The notes: generated by a model from the letters alone, not told the origin. Counted from the stretch's first letter, positions 1-5,264 are shown. The stretch is 5,264 nucleotides of DNA from Anaerolineae bacterium (GCA_025454715.1 JALONY010000286.1:1-5264), one strand, 5' to 3'. Numbers and translations: made by a program.

Positions 1-32
1 CACCCCTCGCGTATGTGTGCTTATCGACTGTT

Positions 33-39
33 GAAGGAG
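33..39 (+). promoter_or_regulatory. Shine-Dalgarno site deciding the lipoprotein start
   Basis: GAAGGAG lies 5 nt before the ATG at 45. It supports that start rather than the upstream GTG at 15, which would place ten extra residues before the basic n-region of the signal peptide. Confidence 0.6.
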
Positions 40-44
40 TCCCG

Positions 45-1241
45 ATGTCCCGATTGAACCCCAAGCTGGTGCGTGCCGCGCTGGTCGCGCTGTTGGCGCT
101 CACCCTGACGGCCTGTAACCTGTCCAATCAACCACCGACCCAAACGCCCGTCCCCCCCACCCCAACCGAGGCGGCCACCGCCACCCCCACCCTGCCGCCT
201 GCGACCATCACCCCGCAACCATCGCCCACACCATCGTTTGCCGTCGCCCCGTTCGACCCCGCGCCCAACCCCAATATCCCGCGCCGCCTCGCCAGCAGCG
301 CCACCGACACCCTGTACGCCGCCCCCGGGGGCGCGGGCGCGGTCTTCTTCGCCGCCAGCCCGGTAGACCCCAATGATTTCGCCTTCATCGACGGGTTCGG
401 CACCCTGACGGTCGTCCAAAACGGCGCACGCTCCGGCTTGCCCGCCCCGTTCACCTCGTTCGGTGCCTCGAGCCGCGAGACCAACGACAAGCTGGCCACC
501 AGCGTGGCGTGGAGCCCCGACGGTAACAGCGTCGCCGTCATCATCGACAACCCCGCCCGCCGCGACGCCAACGAGGGCGTGTGGGTCTGGACGCTCAACG
601 CCGGAATCAACCAAGTGCTCCGCAACTGCCGCGCCGGTACCCCCAACTGTGTCAACTTCGTCACGGCCAACGGCGCGCCCGCCAACTGGTACGCCACCAG
701 CATCGGCTGGAGCCCCGACAACCAGCGCCTAATTGCCCGCCTGATGCTGGAAGACAGCGGGCGCGAGGGCTTCGTGGTGCTCAGCCGCACCTCCGACCCC
801 AACTTCCGCCCGCCGGTCTGCGCCTACGAGTACAGCAACTGGACGTTGGACGGGATGCGCGTGGTCGTCAGCGGGCGTGACGCCAACAACCAGATGAGCT
901 TCGGCACCGTCATCCCCGACACCTGCACCGATTACCTCGCTACCCCTGCCGCGCTGCAAGGCAACCTGATTTTGATGCACGCCACCCAAGCCCTCGACGG
1001 GCGGCTGGTCGCCATCGGGCGGCAAGGTAGCGCGTTCGGCTCGATGTACATCTACGACCAAAACGGCGTACAAATCACGCCAGAGCTGGGCACGGCACGC
1101 CCCGATGTGGTGCAATGGAACGCCGACCGCGATGCGGTGTGGGTGCGTAGCACCTCCGGCGGGCGCATCTACGTCGGTGAGCTGGGCGGTAGCGTGGTCG
1201 AAATCTCGTCGTGGTCGAAATCTCGTCCGCCGACGCCGTGA
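45..1241 (+). CDS. Secreted lipoprotein with Pro/Thr-rich linker and WD40/TolB-like propeller domain; C-terminus frameshifted
   Basis: The protein has 398 residues as read. A type II signal peptide is clear: basic start ([10 protein letters not shown]), hydrophobic core, and lipobox LTAC with the acylated Cys at residue 24, so it should be anchored on the outer face of the membrane. Residues about 28-65 form a low-complexity Pro/Thr/Ala tether. The rest carries recurring propeller-blade motifs such as TSVAWSPDG (about 150-160) and TSIGWSPDN (about 215-225), followed by a weaker [13 protein letters not shown] segment, as in TolB/WD40-like repeats. The ligand or partner is unknown. I chose the ATG at 45 over the in-frame GTG at 15 because GAAGGAG (33-39) lies 5 nt upstream and the signal peptide then begins correctly. 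The last ten residues ([10 protein letters not shown]) are out of the original frame because of a 17-bp tandem duplication. Without it the protein would be 400 residues, ending in [11 protein letters not shown] at a stop at 1262-1264. Family function is not recognised beyond this. Confidence 0.85.
   Translation: MSRLNPKLVRAALVALLALTLTACNLSNQPPTQTPVPPTPTEAATATPTLPPATITPQPSPTPSFAVAPFDPAPNPNIPRRLASSATDTLYAAPGGAGAVFFAASPVDPNDFAFIDGFGTLTVVQNGARSGLPAPFTSFGASSRETNDKLATSVAWSPDGNSVAVIIDNPARRDANEGVWVWTLNAGINQVLRNCRAGTPNCVNFVTANGAPANWYATSIGWSPDNQRLIARLMLEDSGREGFVVLSRTSDPNFRPPVCAYEYSNWTLDGMRVVVSGRDANNQMSFGTVIPDTCTDYLATPAALQGNLILMHATQALDGRLVAIGRQGSAFGSMYIYDQNGVQITPELGTARPDVVQWNADRDAVWVRSTSGGRIYVGELGGSVVEISSWSKSRPPTP
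1194..1227 (+). repeat. Exact 17-bp tandem duplication causing a frameshift in the lipoprotein gene
   Basis: GTGGTCGAAATCTCGTC occurs at 1194-1210 and again, immediately adjacent and identical, at 1211-1227. Seventeen is not a multiple of three, so the reading frame shifts after VVEISS and stops at 1239-1241. Deleting one copy lets the frame run on as [17 protein letters not shown] to a TGA at 1262-1264. The copy boundary is visible directly; whether the duplication is in the living genome or in the assembly cannot be told from the sequence. Confidence 0.95.
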
Positions 1242-1287
1242 CGCCGGTCAGCTGGGGGCGCTGACGCCCAAGCGTGCCCCACGCGAC

Positions 1288-1323
1288 AAAAAACCGCCCC
1301 CATCACTGTGATGGGGGCGGTTT
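1288..1323. terminator. Bidirectional intrinsic terminator between convergent genes
   Basis: A perfect 12-bp GC-rich stem (1294-1305 with 1309-1320, loop CTG) is extended by AAA/TTT to 15 bp. Read on the minus strand, for the aldolase gene ending at 1348, the hairpin is followed by six T residues (complement of 1288-1293), a textbook Rho-independent terminator. Read on the plus strand, for the lipoprotein gene, it is followed only by TTT then G-rich sequence, so termination in that direction is probably weaker. Confidence 0.9.
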
Positions 1324-1347
1324 GGGTGGTCGGGTCGGCCAGCGCGC

Positions 1348-2455
1348 TTAGGCGATGGTCACTTCCTCGCACAAATACACGTCTTGGATGGCTTGCAACA
1401 GCGCCGCGCCCTCGGCCATCGGGCGTTGGAAGGCCTTGCGCCCCGAAATCAAGCCGGTGCCGCCCGCACGCTTGTTGATGCGCACGCTTGTTGATGACGG
1501 CGGTCTTGACCGCGTCGGCGAAGTCATTGGCACCGCTGGCGCCGCCCGAGCTAATCAGGCCAGCGCGCCCCATGTAACCATTGGCGATTTGGTAGCGGGT
1601 CAGGTCGATCGGGTGGTCGGTGGCGAGGTCGGTGTACATGCGCTTATCGAGCTTGCCATACGACGAGTCGCCGGTGTTCAGCGCGCTGAAGCCGCCGTTC
1701 ACGTCGGGCAGCTTCTGCTTGACGATGTCGGCCTTAATCGTCACGCCGAGGTGGTTGGCTTGGCCGGTCAGGTCTGCGGCGGTCTCGTAGTTCTTGCCGC
1801 CCACCTTGAAGGCGTTGTTGCGGGTGTAGCACCACAGCACGGTCGCCAAGCCCAATTCGTGGGCATAGGCGAAGGCTTGGGCGACCTCGACGATTTGGCG
1901 GGCGCTCTCGGCAGAGCCGAAATAGACCGTCGCGCCGACGGCCACCGCGCCCATGTTCCACGCCTCGCGGATGGTGCCGAACATGATTTGGTCGAACTTG
2001 TTCGGGTAGGTCAGCAATTCGTTGTGGTTAATCTTGACCATGAACGGGATGCGGTGGGCATACTTGCGCGCCACCGCCGACAGCACGCCGAAGGTCGAGG
2101 CCACGGCGTTGCACCCGCCCTCGATGGCCAATTCGACGATTTTGGCCGGGTCGAAATAGTCGGGGTTCTTGGCGAACGACGCGCCCGCCGAGTGCTCGAT
2201 GCCCTGATCGACCGGCAAAATCGACAAGTAGCCGGTACCGGCCAAGCGCCCGCTGTTGAACATCTGCGCCAACGAGCGCAGGACTTGCGGGGAGCGGTCG
2301 GTCTGGGTGTAGACATCGCTGACGAACGACGGGCTGGGCAGGTACAGCCGGTCGCGGCTGATGCTGGTGCTGGTGTGGTTCAGCAGGTGGTCGGCCTCAC
2401 TGCCGAGCGCTTCGGTAATCTTGTCGATGGTGTAGGTGGGTGCGGCGTATGCCAT
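1348..2455 (-). CDS. fbaB: Class I fructose-bisphosphate aldolase (FbaB/DhnA type), frameshifted near the 3' end by a 16-bp duplication
   Basis: This enzyme reversibly cleaves fructose 1,6-bisphosphate to glyceraldehyde 3-phosphate and dihydroxyacetone phosphate through a lysine Schiff base, in cytoplasmic glycolysis or gluconeogenesis. Family landmarks, numbered from the ATG at 2455, are [14 protein letters not shown] (81-94), [12 protein letters not shown] (141-152) and [12 protein letters not shown] (239-250). Lys246 is the likely Schiff-base residue by analogy with E. coli FbaB; this is inference. The start is supported by GGAGG 10 nt upstream. As written, the frame is lost after INKRA (about residue 325) and runs on out of frame to a stop at 1169-1171, through the terminator and into the neighbouring gene. 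Removing one 16-bp copy gives an uninterrupted 363-residue protein with the conserved tail [16 protein letters not shown] to [12 protein letters not shown], ending at TAA 1348-1350. That is close to the 350 residues of E. coli FbaB. The coordinates given span the restored gene. Confidence 0.93.
1465..1496 (-). repeat. Exact 16-bp tandem duplication causing a frameshift in the aldolase gene
   Basis: On the plus strand CGCACGCTTGTTGATG occurs at 1465-1480 and again at 1481-1496 with no change. On the coding strand this repeats the bases for INKRA and yields [14 protein letters not shown] in place of [11 protein letters not shown]. The intact, family-typical C-terminus is present in the shifted frame just downstream. 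Deleting one copy makes the length from ATG to TAA exactly 1092 bp (364 codons including stop). Confidence 0.96.
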
Positions 2456-2465
2456 GGTGCGGAGT

Positions 2466-2470
2466 CCTCC
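2466..2470 (-). promoter_or_regulatory. Shine-Dalgarno site deciding the aldolase start
   Basis: CCTCC on the plus strand reads GGAGG on the coding strand, 10 nt before the ATG at 2455-2453. It favours that start over the in-frame ATG at 2491, which lies only a few bases from the predicted transcription start. Confidence 0.65.
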
Positions 2471-2500
2471 AACAGTCCCGAATGTGGACATGACGGGTGC

Positions 2501-2509
2501 AGTATACCA
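2501..2509 (-). promoter_or_regulatory. Extended -10 promoter for the aldolase gene
   Basis: The coding strand reads TGG-TATACT, an extended -10 element (TGnTATAnT type) in an otherwise GC-rich 73-bp gap between the ridA stop and the aldolase start. No good -35 hexamer is visible at 17 bp spacing, which an extended -10 can tolerate. Transcription would start near 2494, giving a leader of about 40 nt that contains the GGAGG site. This implies that the aldolase can be expressed separately from the upstream nitrilase-ridA pair. Confidence 0.5.
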
Positions 2510-2528
2510 AATCCCTCGGCTCAGGGCG

Positions 2529-2915
2529 TCAGGGAATCAGCGCCACGAACTCGATTTCTACCAAACCATCCAACGGTAATCTGGCAACTTGCACAGTCGA
2601 GCGCGCCGGTGCGTTCTCGAGGCCGACGATTTCGGCATAGACCGCGTTCATCGCCGCGAAGTCGTTCATGTCCTTCAAGAACACCACCGCCTTCACCACG
2701 TGCTCAAAACCGGTGCCTGCCGCCTCGAGCACGGCGCGCAGGTTGGCGAGGGCTTGGCGGGTCTGCTCACTCACCCCACCGGCCACGAACTGGCGGGTGG
2801 CGGGGTCGAGGCCGAGCTGACCGGCGGTAAACACGAACCCGTTGGCGATGACCGCCTGCGAGTACGGGCCCGCCGCGGGCGGGGCGCTGTCGGTGTGGAC
2901 GATGGTCTTGGGCAT
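2529..2915 (-). CDS. ridA: RidA family (YjgF/YER057c/UK114) reactive enamine/imine deaminase
   Basis: RidA proteins hydrolyse reactive enamine/imine intermediates such as 2-aminoacrylate released by PLP enzymes, acting as small cytoplasmic trimers. The 128-residue length is exactly typical. Visible landmarks are AAGPYSQAV (14-22), the GQLGLDP turn (32-38), [17 protein letters not shown] (77-93), and the hallmark [12 protein letters not shown] (103-114). That last motif contains Arg105, the substrate carboxylate-binding residue of active RidA enzymes, and Glu120 in the VEIE motif is also kept, so this looks like a catalytic RidA rather than an Arg-less paralogue. The start is 7 nt beyond the stop of the upstream hydrolase gene, and its AAAAGGA ribosome site overlaps the end of that gene. 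The two are therefore almost certainly co-transcribed. No strong terminator separates it from the aldolase; only a weak CCCT/AGGG hairpin is seen. Confidence 0.95.
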   Translation of the reverse strand: MPKTIVHTDSAPPAAGPYSQAVIANGFVFTAGQLGLDPATRQFVAGGVSEQTRQALANLRAVLEAAGTGFEHVVKAVVFLKDMNDFAAMNAVYAEIVGLENAPARSTVQVARLPLDGLVEIEFVALIP

Positions 2916-2922
2916 GGTGGGG

Positions 2923-3789
2923 TCATTCCTTTTCGTTGGTCGGTTTGGACAAAATGCGGGTCAGTTCACGCAGCACCATATGCGGTTGCTCATCGCGCAG
3001 CAACGGCAAGCGCGCCCGCGTGCGCGTGATTTGGTTGGTGTCGATGCTGGCGGTAATCAGCATCTCGTCGAAGTAGTGCCCATGCGTGACGAACTCGCCG
3101 TTCGGGTCTACCACCGACGAGCCGCCCCAGAAGTTCTTGCCGTCCTCGTAGCCCACGCGGTTGCAGTGCAGCACGTAATTGGTGAACATGCTGCCGTAGG
3201 CTTGGTTGACCAACTCGACCCAGCGCGAGCTGCCCAAGCGGTCGGCTTGGTCGAGGCCGCGTGACGGGCTGGCGCTATGGAAAATCAGGATGTCCGCGCC
3301 GTCTTGCCACAGCAGATAGGCCGGGCTCATGTGCCAAAAATCCTCGCAAATCAGCAACCCGACCCGCCCGAAGCGCGTGTCGAAGGCGCGTGCCGTCTCA
3401 CCCGCGTCGAAATAACGCGCCTCGTCGAACATCGCGTAGGTCGGCAGGTAAATCTTGCGGTGGACGTGCAGGCATTGCCCGCCGCTCAGGTAGGCCGAGG
3501 CGATGTAATAGCGGTTGCGCGTGTCGCGTTGGACGAACCCGACCACGAGGTCGAGCCGCTGGCTCTGCGCCAGCAACGCCCCAAACACGGGGTCAGACTC
3601 ATCGGCGCGGATGGCGACCTCTGGCACGAGGTCTTGGACTTGGTAACCGGTCAGCGACAACTCGGGGAAGACCAGCAACTCGACACCGCGAGCCACCGCG
3701 TCGTCGATGAACGCGAGATGTTTAGCGAGGTTGGCCTGTACGTCGCCCAATTTGGGGTATAGTTGGGCGAGGCCGACAGTGACGCGCAT
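2923..3789 (-). CDS. Carbon-nitrogen hydrolase (nitrilase superfamily)
   Basis: This 288-residue protein spans a complete single nitrilase domain, which cleaves non-peptide C-N bonds in amides or carbamoyl compounds with a Glu-Lys-Cys triad. The triad is visible: Glu43 in LLVFPELSLTGY, Lys112 in HRKIYLPTYAMFDE and Cys148 in VGLLICEDFWH. LTGYQVQDL and the LPTYAMFDEARYF segment recall glutaminase domains of glutamine-dependent NAD synthetases, but no synthetase domain follows, so it is a stand-alone amidase. The substrate cannot be named; beta-ureidopropionase-like or omega-amidase-like activity are options. The ATG at 3789 is preferred over one at 3864: GGAGG lies just upstream, and MRVTVGLAQLYPKLGD is the standard first strand, while the extra 25 upstream residues look like non-coding sequence. 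It is the first gene of an operon with ridA, suggesting a nitrogen-compound degradation or detoxification role (inference). Confidence 0.92.
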   Translation of the reverse strand: MRVTVGLAQLYPKLGDVQANLAKHLAFIDDAVARGVELLVFPELSLTGYQVQDLVPEVAIRADESDPVFGALLAQSQRLDLVVGFVQRDTRNRYYIASAYLSGGQCLHVHRKIYLPTYAMFDEARYFDAGETARAFDTRFGRVGLLICEDFWHMSPAYLLWQDGADILIFHSASPSRGLDQADRLGSSRWVELVNQAYGSMFTNYVLHCNRVGYEDGKNFWGGSSVVDPNGEFVTHGHYFDEMLITASIDTNQITRTRARLPLLRDEQPHMVLRELTRILSKPTNEKE

Positions 3790-3792
3790 ACG

Positions 3793-3797
3793 CCTCC
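3793..3797 (-). promoter_or_regulatory. Shine-Dalgarno site deciding the hydrolase start
   Basis: CCTCC on the plus strand is GGAGG on the coding strand, ending 3 nt before the ATG at 3789. The spacing is short but the match is strong, and it supports the 288-residue start over the upstream ATG at 3864. Confidence 0.55.
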
Positions 3798-3815
3798 ACG
3801 ATAGGCTAGGACGCT

Positions 3816-3831
3816 TGCGCCATTGGGCGCA
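3816..3831. promoter_or_regulatory. Inverted repeat between divergent genes, possible operator
   Basis: TGCGCC-ATTG-GGCGCA is a 6-bp-arm dyad in the 89-bp gap between the divergent hydrolase and CoA-transferase genes. It could be an operator serving both directions or simply a chance hairpin in GC-rich DNA. I see no convincing -10/-35 pair on either strand of this gap, so promoter positions are not called. Confidence 0.25.
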
Positions 3832-3878
3832 CGCACCACAATCTACCGCGAAACCACCCATCACCGCTAGGGGCGACT

Positions 3879-4700
3879 ATGACCACCCACTTGACGCTGG
3901 CCGAGGCCGCCGACCTCCTCACCGACGGCATGACCGTGGCGCTGGGCGGCATGACCCTCTACCGCCGCCCGACCGCCTTTTGCCGCGCCGTGTTGATGCG
4001 CCCGCGCCGCCCGCAACGCCTCACCCTGCTGGGCTTCACCCACGGCATCGACGCCGATTGGCTGATTGGCGGCGGGTGCGTCTCGGTCGTGCGCTCGTGC
4101 TATGTCGGCCTCGAGTCGTTCGGCCTCGCCCCGATGTTCACCCAGCGCGCCAGCACCGATGCCCTGACCGTTTTGGAGGAGACCGAGGCCAGCCTCGGGT
4201 GTGGCCTACGCGCCCAAATGGCCGGAATCGGGTTCATGCCGTCGATGGCTTGGCTGGGCACCGACCTGCCCGCCCTGCGCCCCGATGTCAAGACCATCAC
4301 CGACCCGTACACCGGCGAGACGTTGATGGCCTTCCCCGCCATACCGGTCGATGTGGCGGTGCTGCACGCCCTCGAGGCCGACGATTACGGCAACGTCAGC
4401 CTCAACCACAACACCGCCATCGACCTCGAGTTGGCCGCCGTCGCCCGCACCGTCATCGTGACCTATGAGCGGCGCGTGCCGGAACTGCACAAAACTGCCG
4501 ACCGCCTGATTATCCCGTCGCCGGTGCCGTCGGTCTTGGTGCACGCGCCACAGGGCGCATGGCCGACCAGTTGCGCCCCGCTCTACCCGCTCGACGGCGA
4601 GGCCATCCTCGCCTACCTCGACGCTTGCGCCGAGGGCGATTTCGAGGGCTACCTGCGCCAGCTTGACCGGCTGAATGTTGGCTCTGACCCTAGAACCTGA
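3879..4700 (+). CDS. CoA-transferase family I, subunit A (glutaconate CoA-transferase/IpdA-like)
   Basis: Family I CoA-transferases move CoA between carboxylic acids using paired A and B subunits; the catalytic Glu sits on B. The 273-residue product shows the A-subunit layout: TLAEAADLLTDGMTVALGG (6-24) with RRPTAF (29-34), WLIGGGCV (61-68), YVGLESFGLAPMF (75-87), LPALRPDVKTITDPYTGE (130-147), the FPAIPVDVAVLHALEADDYGN core (152-172) and VHAPQGAWPTSCAPLYPLDGE (221-241). An AGGGG site lies 5 nt before the ATG. The substrate is unknown; dicarboxylic or ring-cleavage acyl-CoA roles fit the family. Two oddities stand out. No subunit B follows, although it is usually the next gene. The last residues (about 263-273, DRLNVGSDPRT) are encoded by THI-box sequence, with the stop inside the conserved AACCTGA of the riboswitch. 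The original 3' end has therefore probably been lost. Confidence 0.88.
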   Translation: MTTHLTLAEAADLLTDGMTVALGGMTLYRRPTAFCRAVLMRPRRPQRLTLLGFTHGIDADWLIGGGCVSVVRSCYVGLESFGLAPMFTQRASTDALTVLEETEASLGCGLRAQMAGIGFMPSMAWLGTDLPALRPDVKTITDPYTGETLMAFPAIPVDVAVLHALEADDYGNVSLNHNTAIDLELAAVARTVIVTYERRVPELHKTADRLIIPSPVPSVLVHAPQGAWPTSCAPLYPLDGEAILAYLDACAEGDFEGYLRQLDRLNVGSDPRT

Positions 4701-4727
4701 TCCGGGTCATACCGGCGTAGGGAGTGT
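4669..4727 (+). promoter_or_regulatory. TPP riboswitch (THI-box), conserved 3' half; 5' half degenerate or deleted
   Basis: GACCCTAGAACCTGATCCGG (4686-4705) followed by GTCATACCGGCGTAGGGAG matches the THI-box 3' consensus almost base for base. It includes the P4 strands (CCT/AGG) and the P5 hairpin CCGG/CCGG, which form the pyrophosphate-binding arm. The pyrimidine-binding arm is poor: GGCTGA at 4669-4674 is followed by AT, not the GA of the near-invariant CUGAGA, and no GGGG(A/T)GCC box or CACTCC-like P1 strand is seen upstream. AGGG at 4645-4648 could pair with CCCT at 4688-4691 as a makeshift P2. The element overlaps the end of the CoA-transferase frame and sits 134 nt before a thiamine transporter gene, the expected target. 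It may no longer bind TPP. Confidence 0.85.
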
Positions 4728-4747
4728 TTGCGAACCGTGGTCTTACG

Positions 4748-4809
4748 CGCCGCCGCTTCTGAATCGCCGTCACCAGACATCAACCGTCTGGGGCGGCGTT
4801 CGTGTTTAT
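4748..4809 (+). terminator. Riboswitch expression platform: hairpin terminator with alternative antiterminator pairing
   Basis: A 13-bp stem with one bulged A (4765-4778 with 4786-4798, loop ATCAACC) is followed by TTCGTGTTT, an imperfect U-tract. CGCCGCC at 4748-4754 can instead pair with GGCGGCG at 4792-4798, which would dissolve the base of the terminator stem. Mutually exclusive pairings between a THI-box and its target gene are what a transcription-attenuating riboswitch uses: the terminator forms when TPP is bound. The weak U-tract leaves the mechanism uncertain. Confidence 0.55.
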
Positions 4810-4845
4810 GGGCGCAGCGACCCCTCGGGCAGTCTGCACCGACAC

Positions 4846-4850
4846 AGGAG
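4846..4850 (+). promoter_or_regulatory. Shine-Dalgarno site for the thiamine-binding protein
   Basis: AGGAG lies 10 nt before the ATG at 4861. It fixes the start at a codon that begins a good signal peptide. The stretch 4810-4845 between the hairpin and this site shows nothing else recognisable. Confidence 0.6.
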
Positions 4851-4860
4851 ACCCCATCCT

Positions 4861-5264
4861 ATGCGCATTTTGTCCCGTTTTTGGGCGGCTTTGGCCGTCC
4901 TCGTGCTGGGCGGCAGCGTGCTGACCACCGCCCAAGATGCCCCGCTCACCGTCGTGACACACGACAGCTTCGCCGTCAGTGAAGAGGTCTTGGCCGCCTT
5001 CACCGCCGAGACCGGCATCACGGTCGAAATCGTGCGCGTCGGCGACACCGGCTCGTCACCAGTGCTGGCCGAGGCCGACATCGACCCCGCCTTCCTGCTC
5101 GACCCCGACCTGCGCGTCATACCGGTCGATTTCGGCGATGTGTGCCTGAACTACGACGTGGCCTATTTCGAAGAAAACGCCCTGCCCGTGCCGCAAACGT
5201 TGGCCGACCTGACCGACCCGCAATATCGCGGGTTGCTGGTGGTGCAGAATCCGGCCAGCTCGTC
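4861..5264 (+). CDS. thiB: Thiamine ABC transporter substrate-binding protein (ThiB/TbpA-like), 3' partial, apparent internal deletion
   Basis: The frame is open to the window edge, giving 134 residues of an expected 330-350. Residues 1-24 are a signal peptide (MRILSRFWAALAVLVLGG...) with a likely cut after TTA. LTVVTHDSFAVSEEVLAAF (29-47) is the first strand and helix of thiamine-type binding proteins, and PVDFGDVCLNYDVAYF (88-103) and PQYRGLLVVQNPASS (120-134) are the typical hinge and second-lobe motifs. The protein would capture thiamine or a precursor outside the membrane for an ABC importer; thiP/thiQ permease and ATPase genes may follow beyond the window. Between GDTG (61-64) and SSPVLAE (65-71), about 40 residues usual in this family (LNKAILS..., ADV.xGVDN, LFEPY region) are absent, in frame, at 5052/5053. 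The leader carries a THI-box, consistent with repression by TPP. The family call is firm; substrate choice among thiamine and related compounds is inferred. Confidence 0.88.
   Translation, partial: MRILSRFWAALAVLVLGGSVLTTAQDAPLTVVTHDSFAVSEEVLAAFTAETGITVEIVRVGDTGSSPVLAEADIDPAFLLDPDLRVIPVDFGDVCLNYDVAYFEENALPVPQTLADLTDPQYRGLLVVQNPASS

Noticed and set aside
21..802. Minus-strand frames opposite the lipoprotein gene
   Set aside because: Their Gly/Val/Arg-rich translations are mirror products of the Pro/Thr-rich linker; no motif or ribosome site supports them.
1288..1323. The inverted repeat as a mobile-element end or attachment site
   Set aside because: Its position between convergent gene ends and the six-T run on the minus strand explain it fully as a transcription terminator.
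1169..1347. C-terminal extension of the aldolase frame through the terminator into the lipoprotein gene
   Set aside because: It is out of the original frame after the 16-bp duplication; the true conserved tail and stop lie at 1348-1350.
2456..2491. Upstream ATG at 2491 as the aldolase start
   Set aside because: It lies within a few bases of the predicted transcription start and has no ribosome site; the ATG at 2455 has GGAGG at proper spacing.
1355..2830. A 491-codon plus-strand open frame lying antisense to the aldolase and ridA genes
   Set aside because: It mirrors two clearly conserved genes on the other strand, its translation is low-complexity Ala/Gly/Arg/Val-rich with no recognisable motif, and long antisense frames are common in GC-rich DNA.
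2923..3789. Glutamine-dependent NAD synthetase
   Set aside because: Some motifs resemble its glutaminase domain, but the protein ends after a single nitrilase domain with no ATP-binding synthetase part.
3790..3864. Upstream ATG at 3864 as the hydrolase start, adding 25 residues
   Set aside because: The added residues do not resemble the nitrilase N-terminus, while the ATG at 3789 follows GGAGG and begins the standard first strand.
4728..4982. A small plus-strand frame starting in the riboswitch leader
   Set aside because: It overlaps the terminator hairpin and the start of the thiamine-binding protein in another frame, lacks a ribosome site and has an Arg/Pro-rich composition typical of shadow frames.

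Overview
The window is GC-rich bacterial DNA, probably from a Chloroflexota (Anaerolineae-like) genome. This is inferred from the Pro/Thr-rich linker of the first lipoprotein, the overall protein flavour, and a thiamine transporter gene behind a TPP-riboswitch (THI-box) leader. No rRNA, tRNA, CRISPR array or insertion sequence is visible, and the taxonomic guess is not proven.

Layout. (1) 45-1241 (+): a secreted lipoprotein with a beta-propeller-like C-terminal part. (2) 1288-1323: a strong hairpin terminator shared by convergent genes. (3) 1348-2455 (-): a class I (FbaB/DhnA-type) fructose-bisphosphate aldolase with its own extended -10 promoter at 2501-2509. (4) 2529-2915 and 2923-3789 (-): a tight two-gene operon of a RidA-family deaminase and a nitrilase-superfamily carbon-nitrogen hydrolase. 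(5) 3790-3878: a divergent intergenic region with a small dyad. (6) 3879-4700 (+): a CoA-transferase subunit A without a visible subunit B. (7) 4669-4860: a THI-box remnant and a hairpin leader. (8) 4861 to the window end (+): a partial thiamine ABC transporter substrate-binding protein (ThiB/TbpA-like).

The gene families are ordinary; the striking feature is a series of local sequence lesions. An exact 17-bp tandem duplication shifts the frame at the end of the lipoprotein gene. An exact 16-bp tandem duplication shifts the frame near the end of the aldolase gene. Removing one copy restores a sensible C-terminus in both cases. The THI-box keeps its 3' half perfectly, but its 5' half is degenerate or missing and is overlapped by the CoA-transferase frame, whose partner subunit is also absent. 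The thiamine-binding protein appears to lack about 40 residues at one point, in frame.

Two short tandem duplications and two apparent drop-outs within 4 kb fit contig ends joined without merging short overlaps and with small gaps closed up. Real micro-rearrangements remain possible. I found no convincing undescribed biological system; the main value here is the corrected reading of the damaged genes and the riboswitch-controlled thiamine locus.
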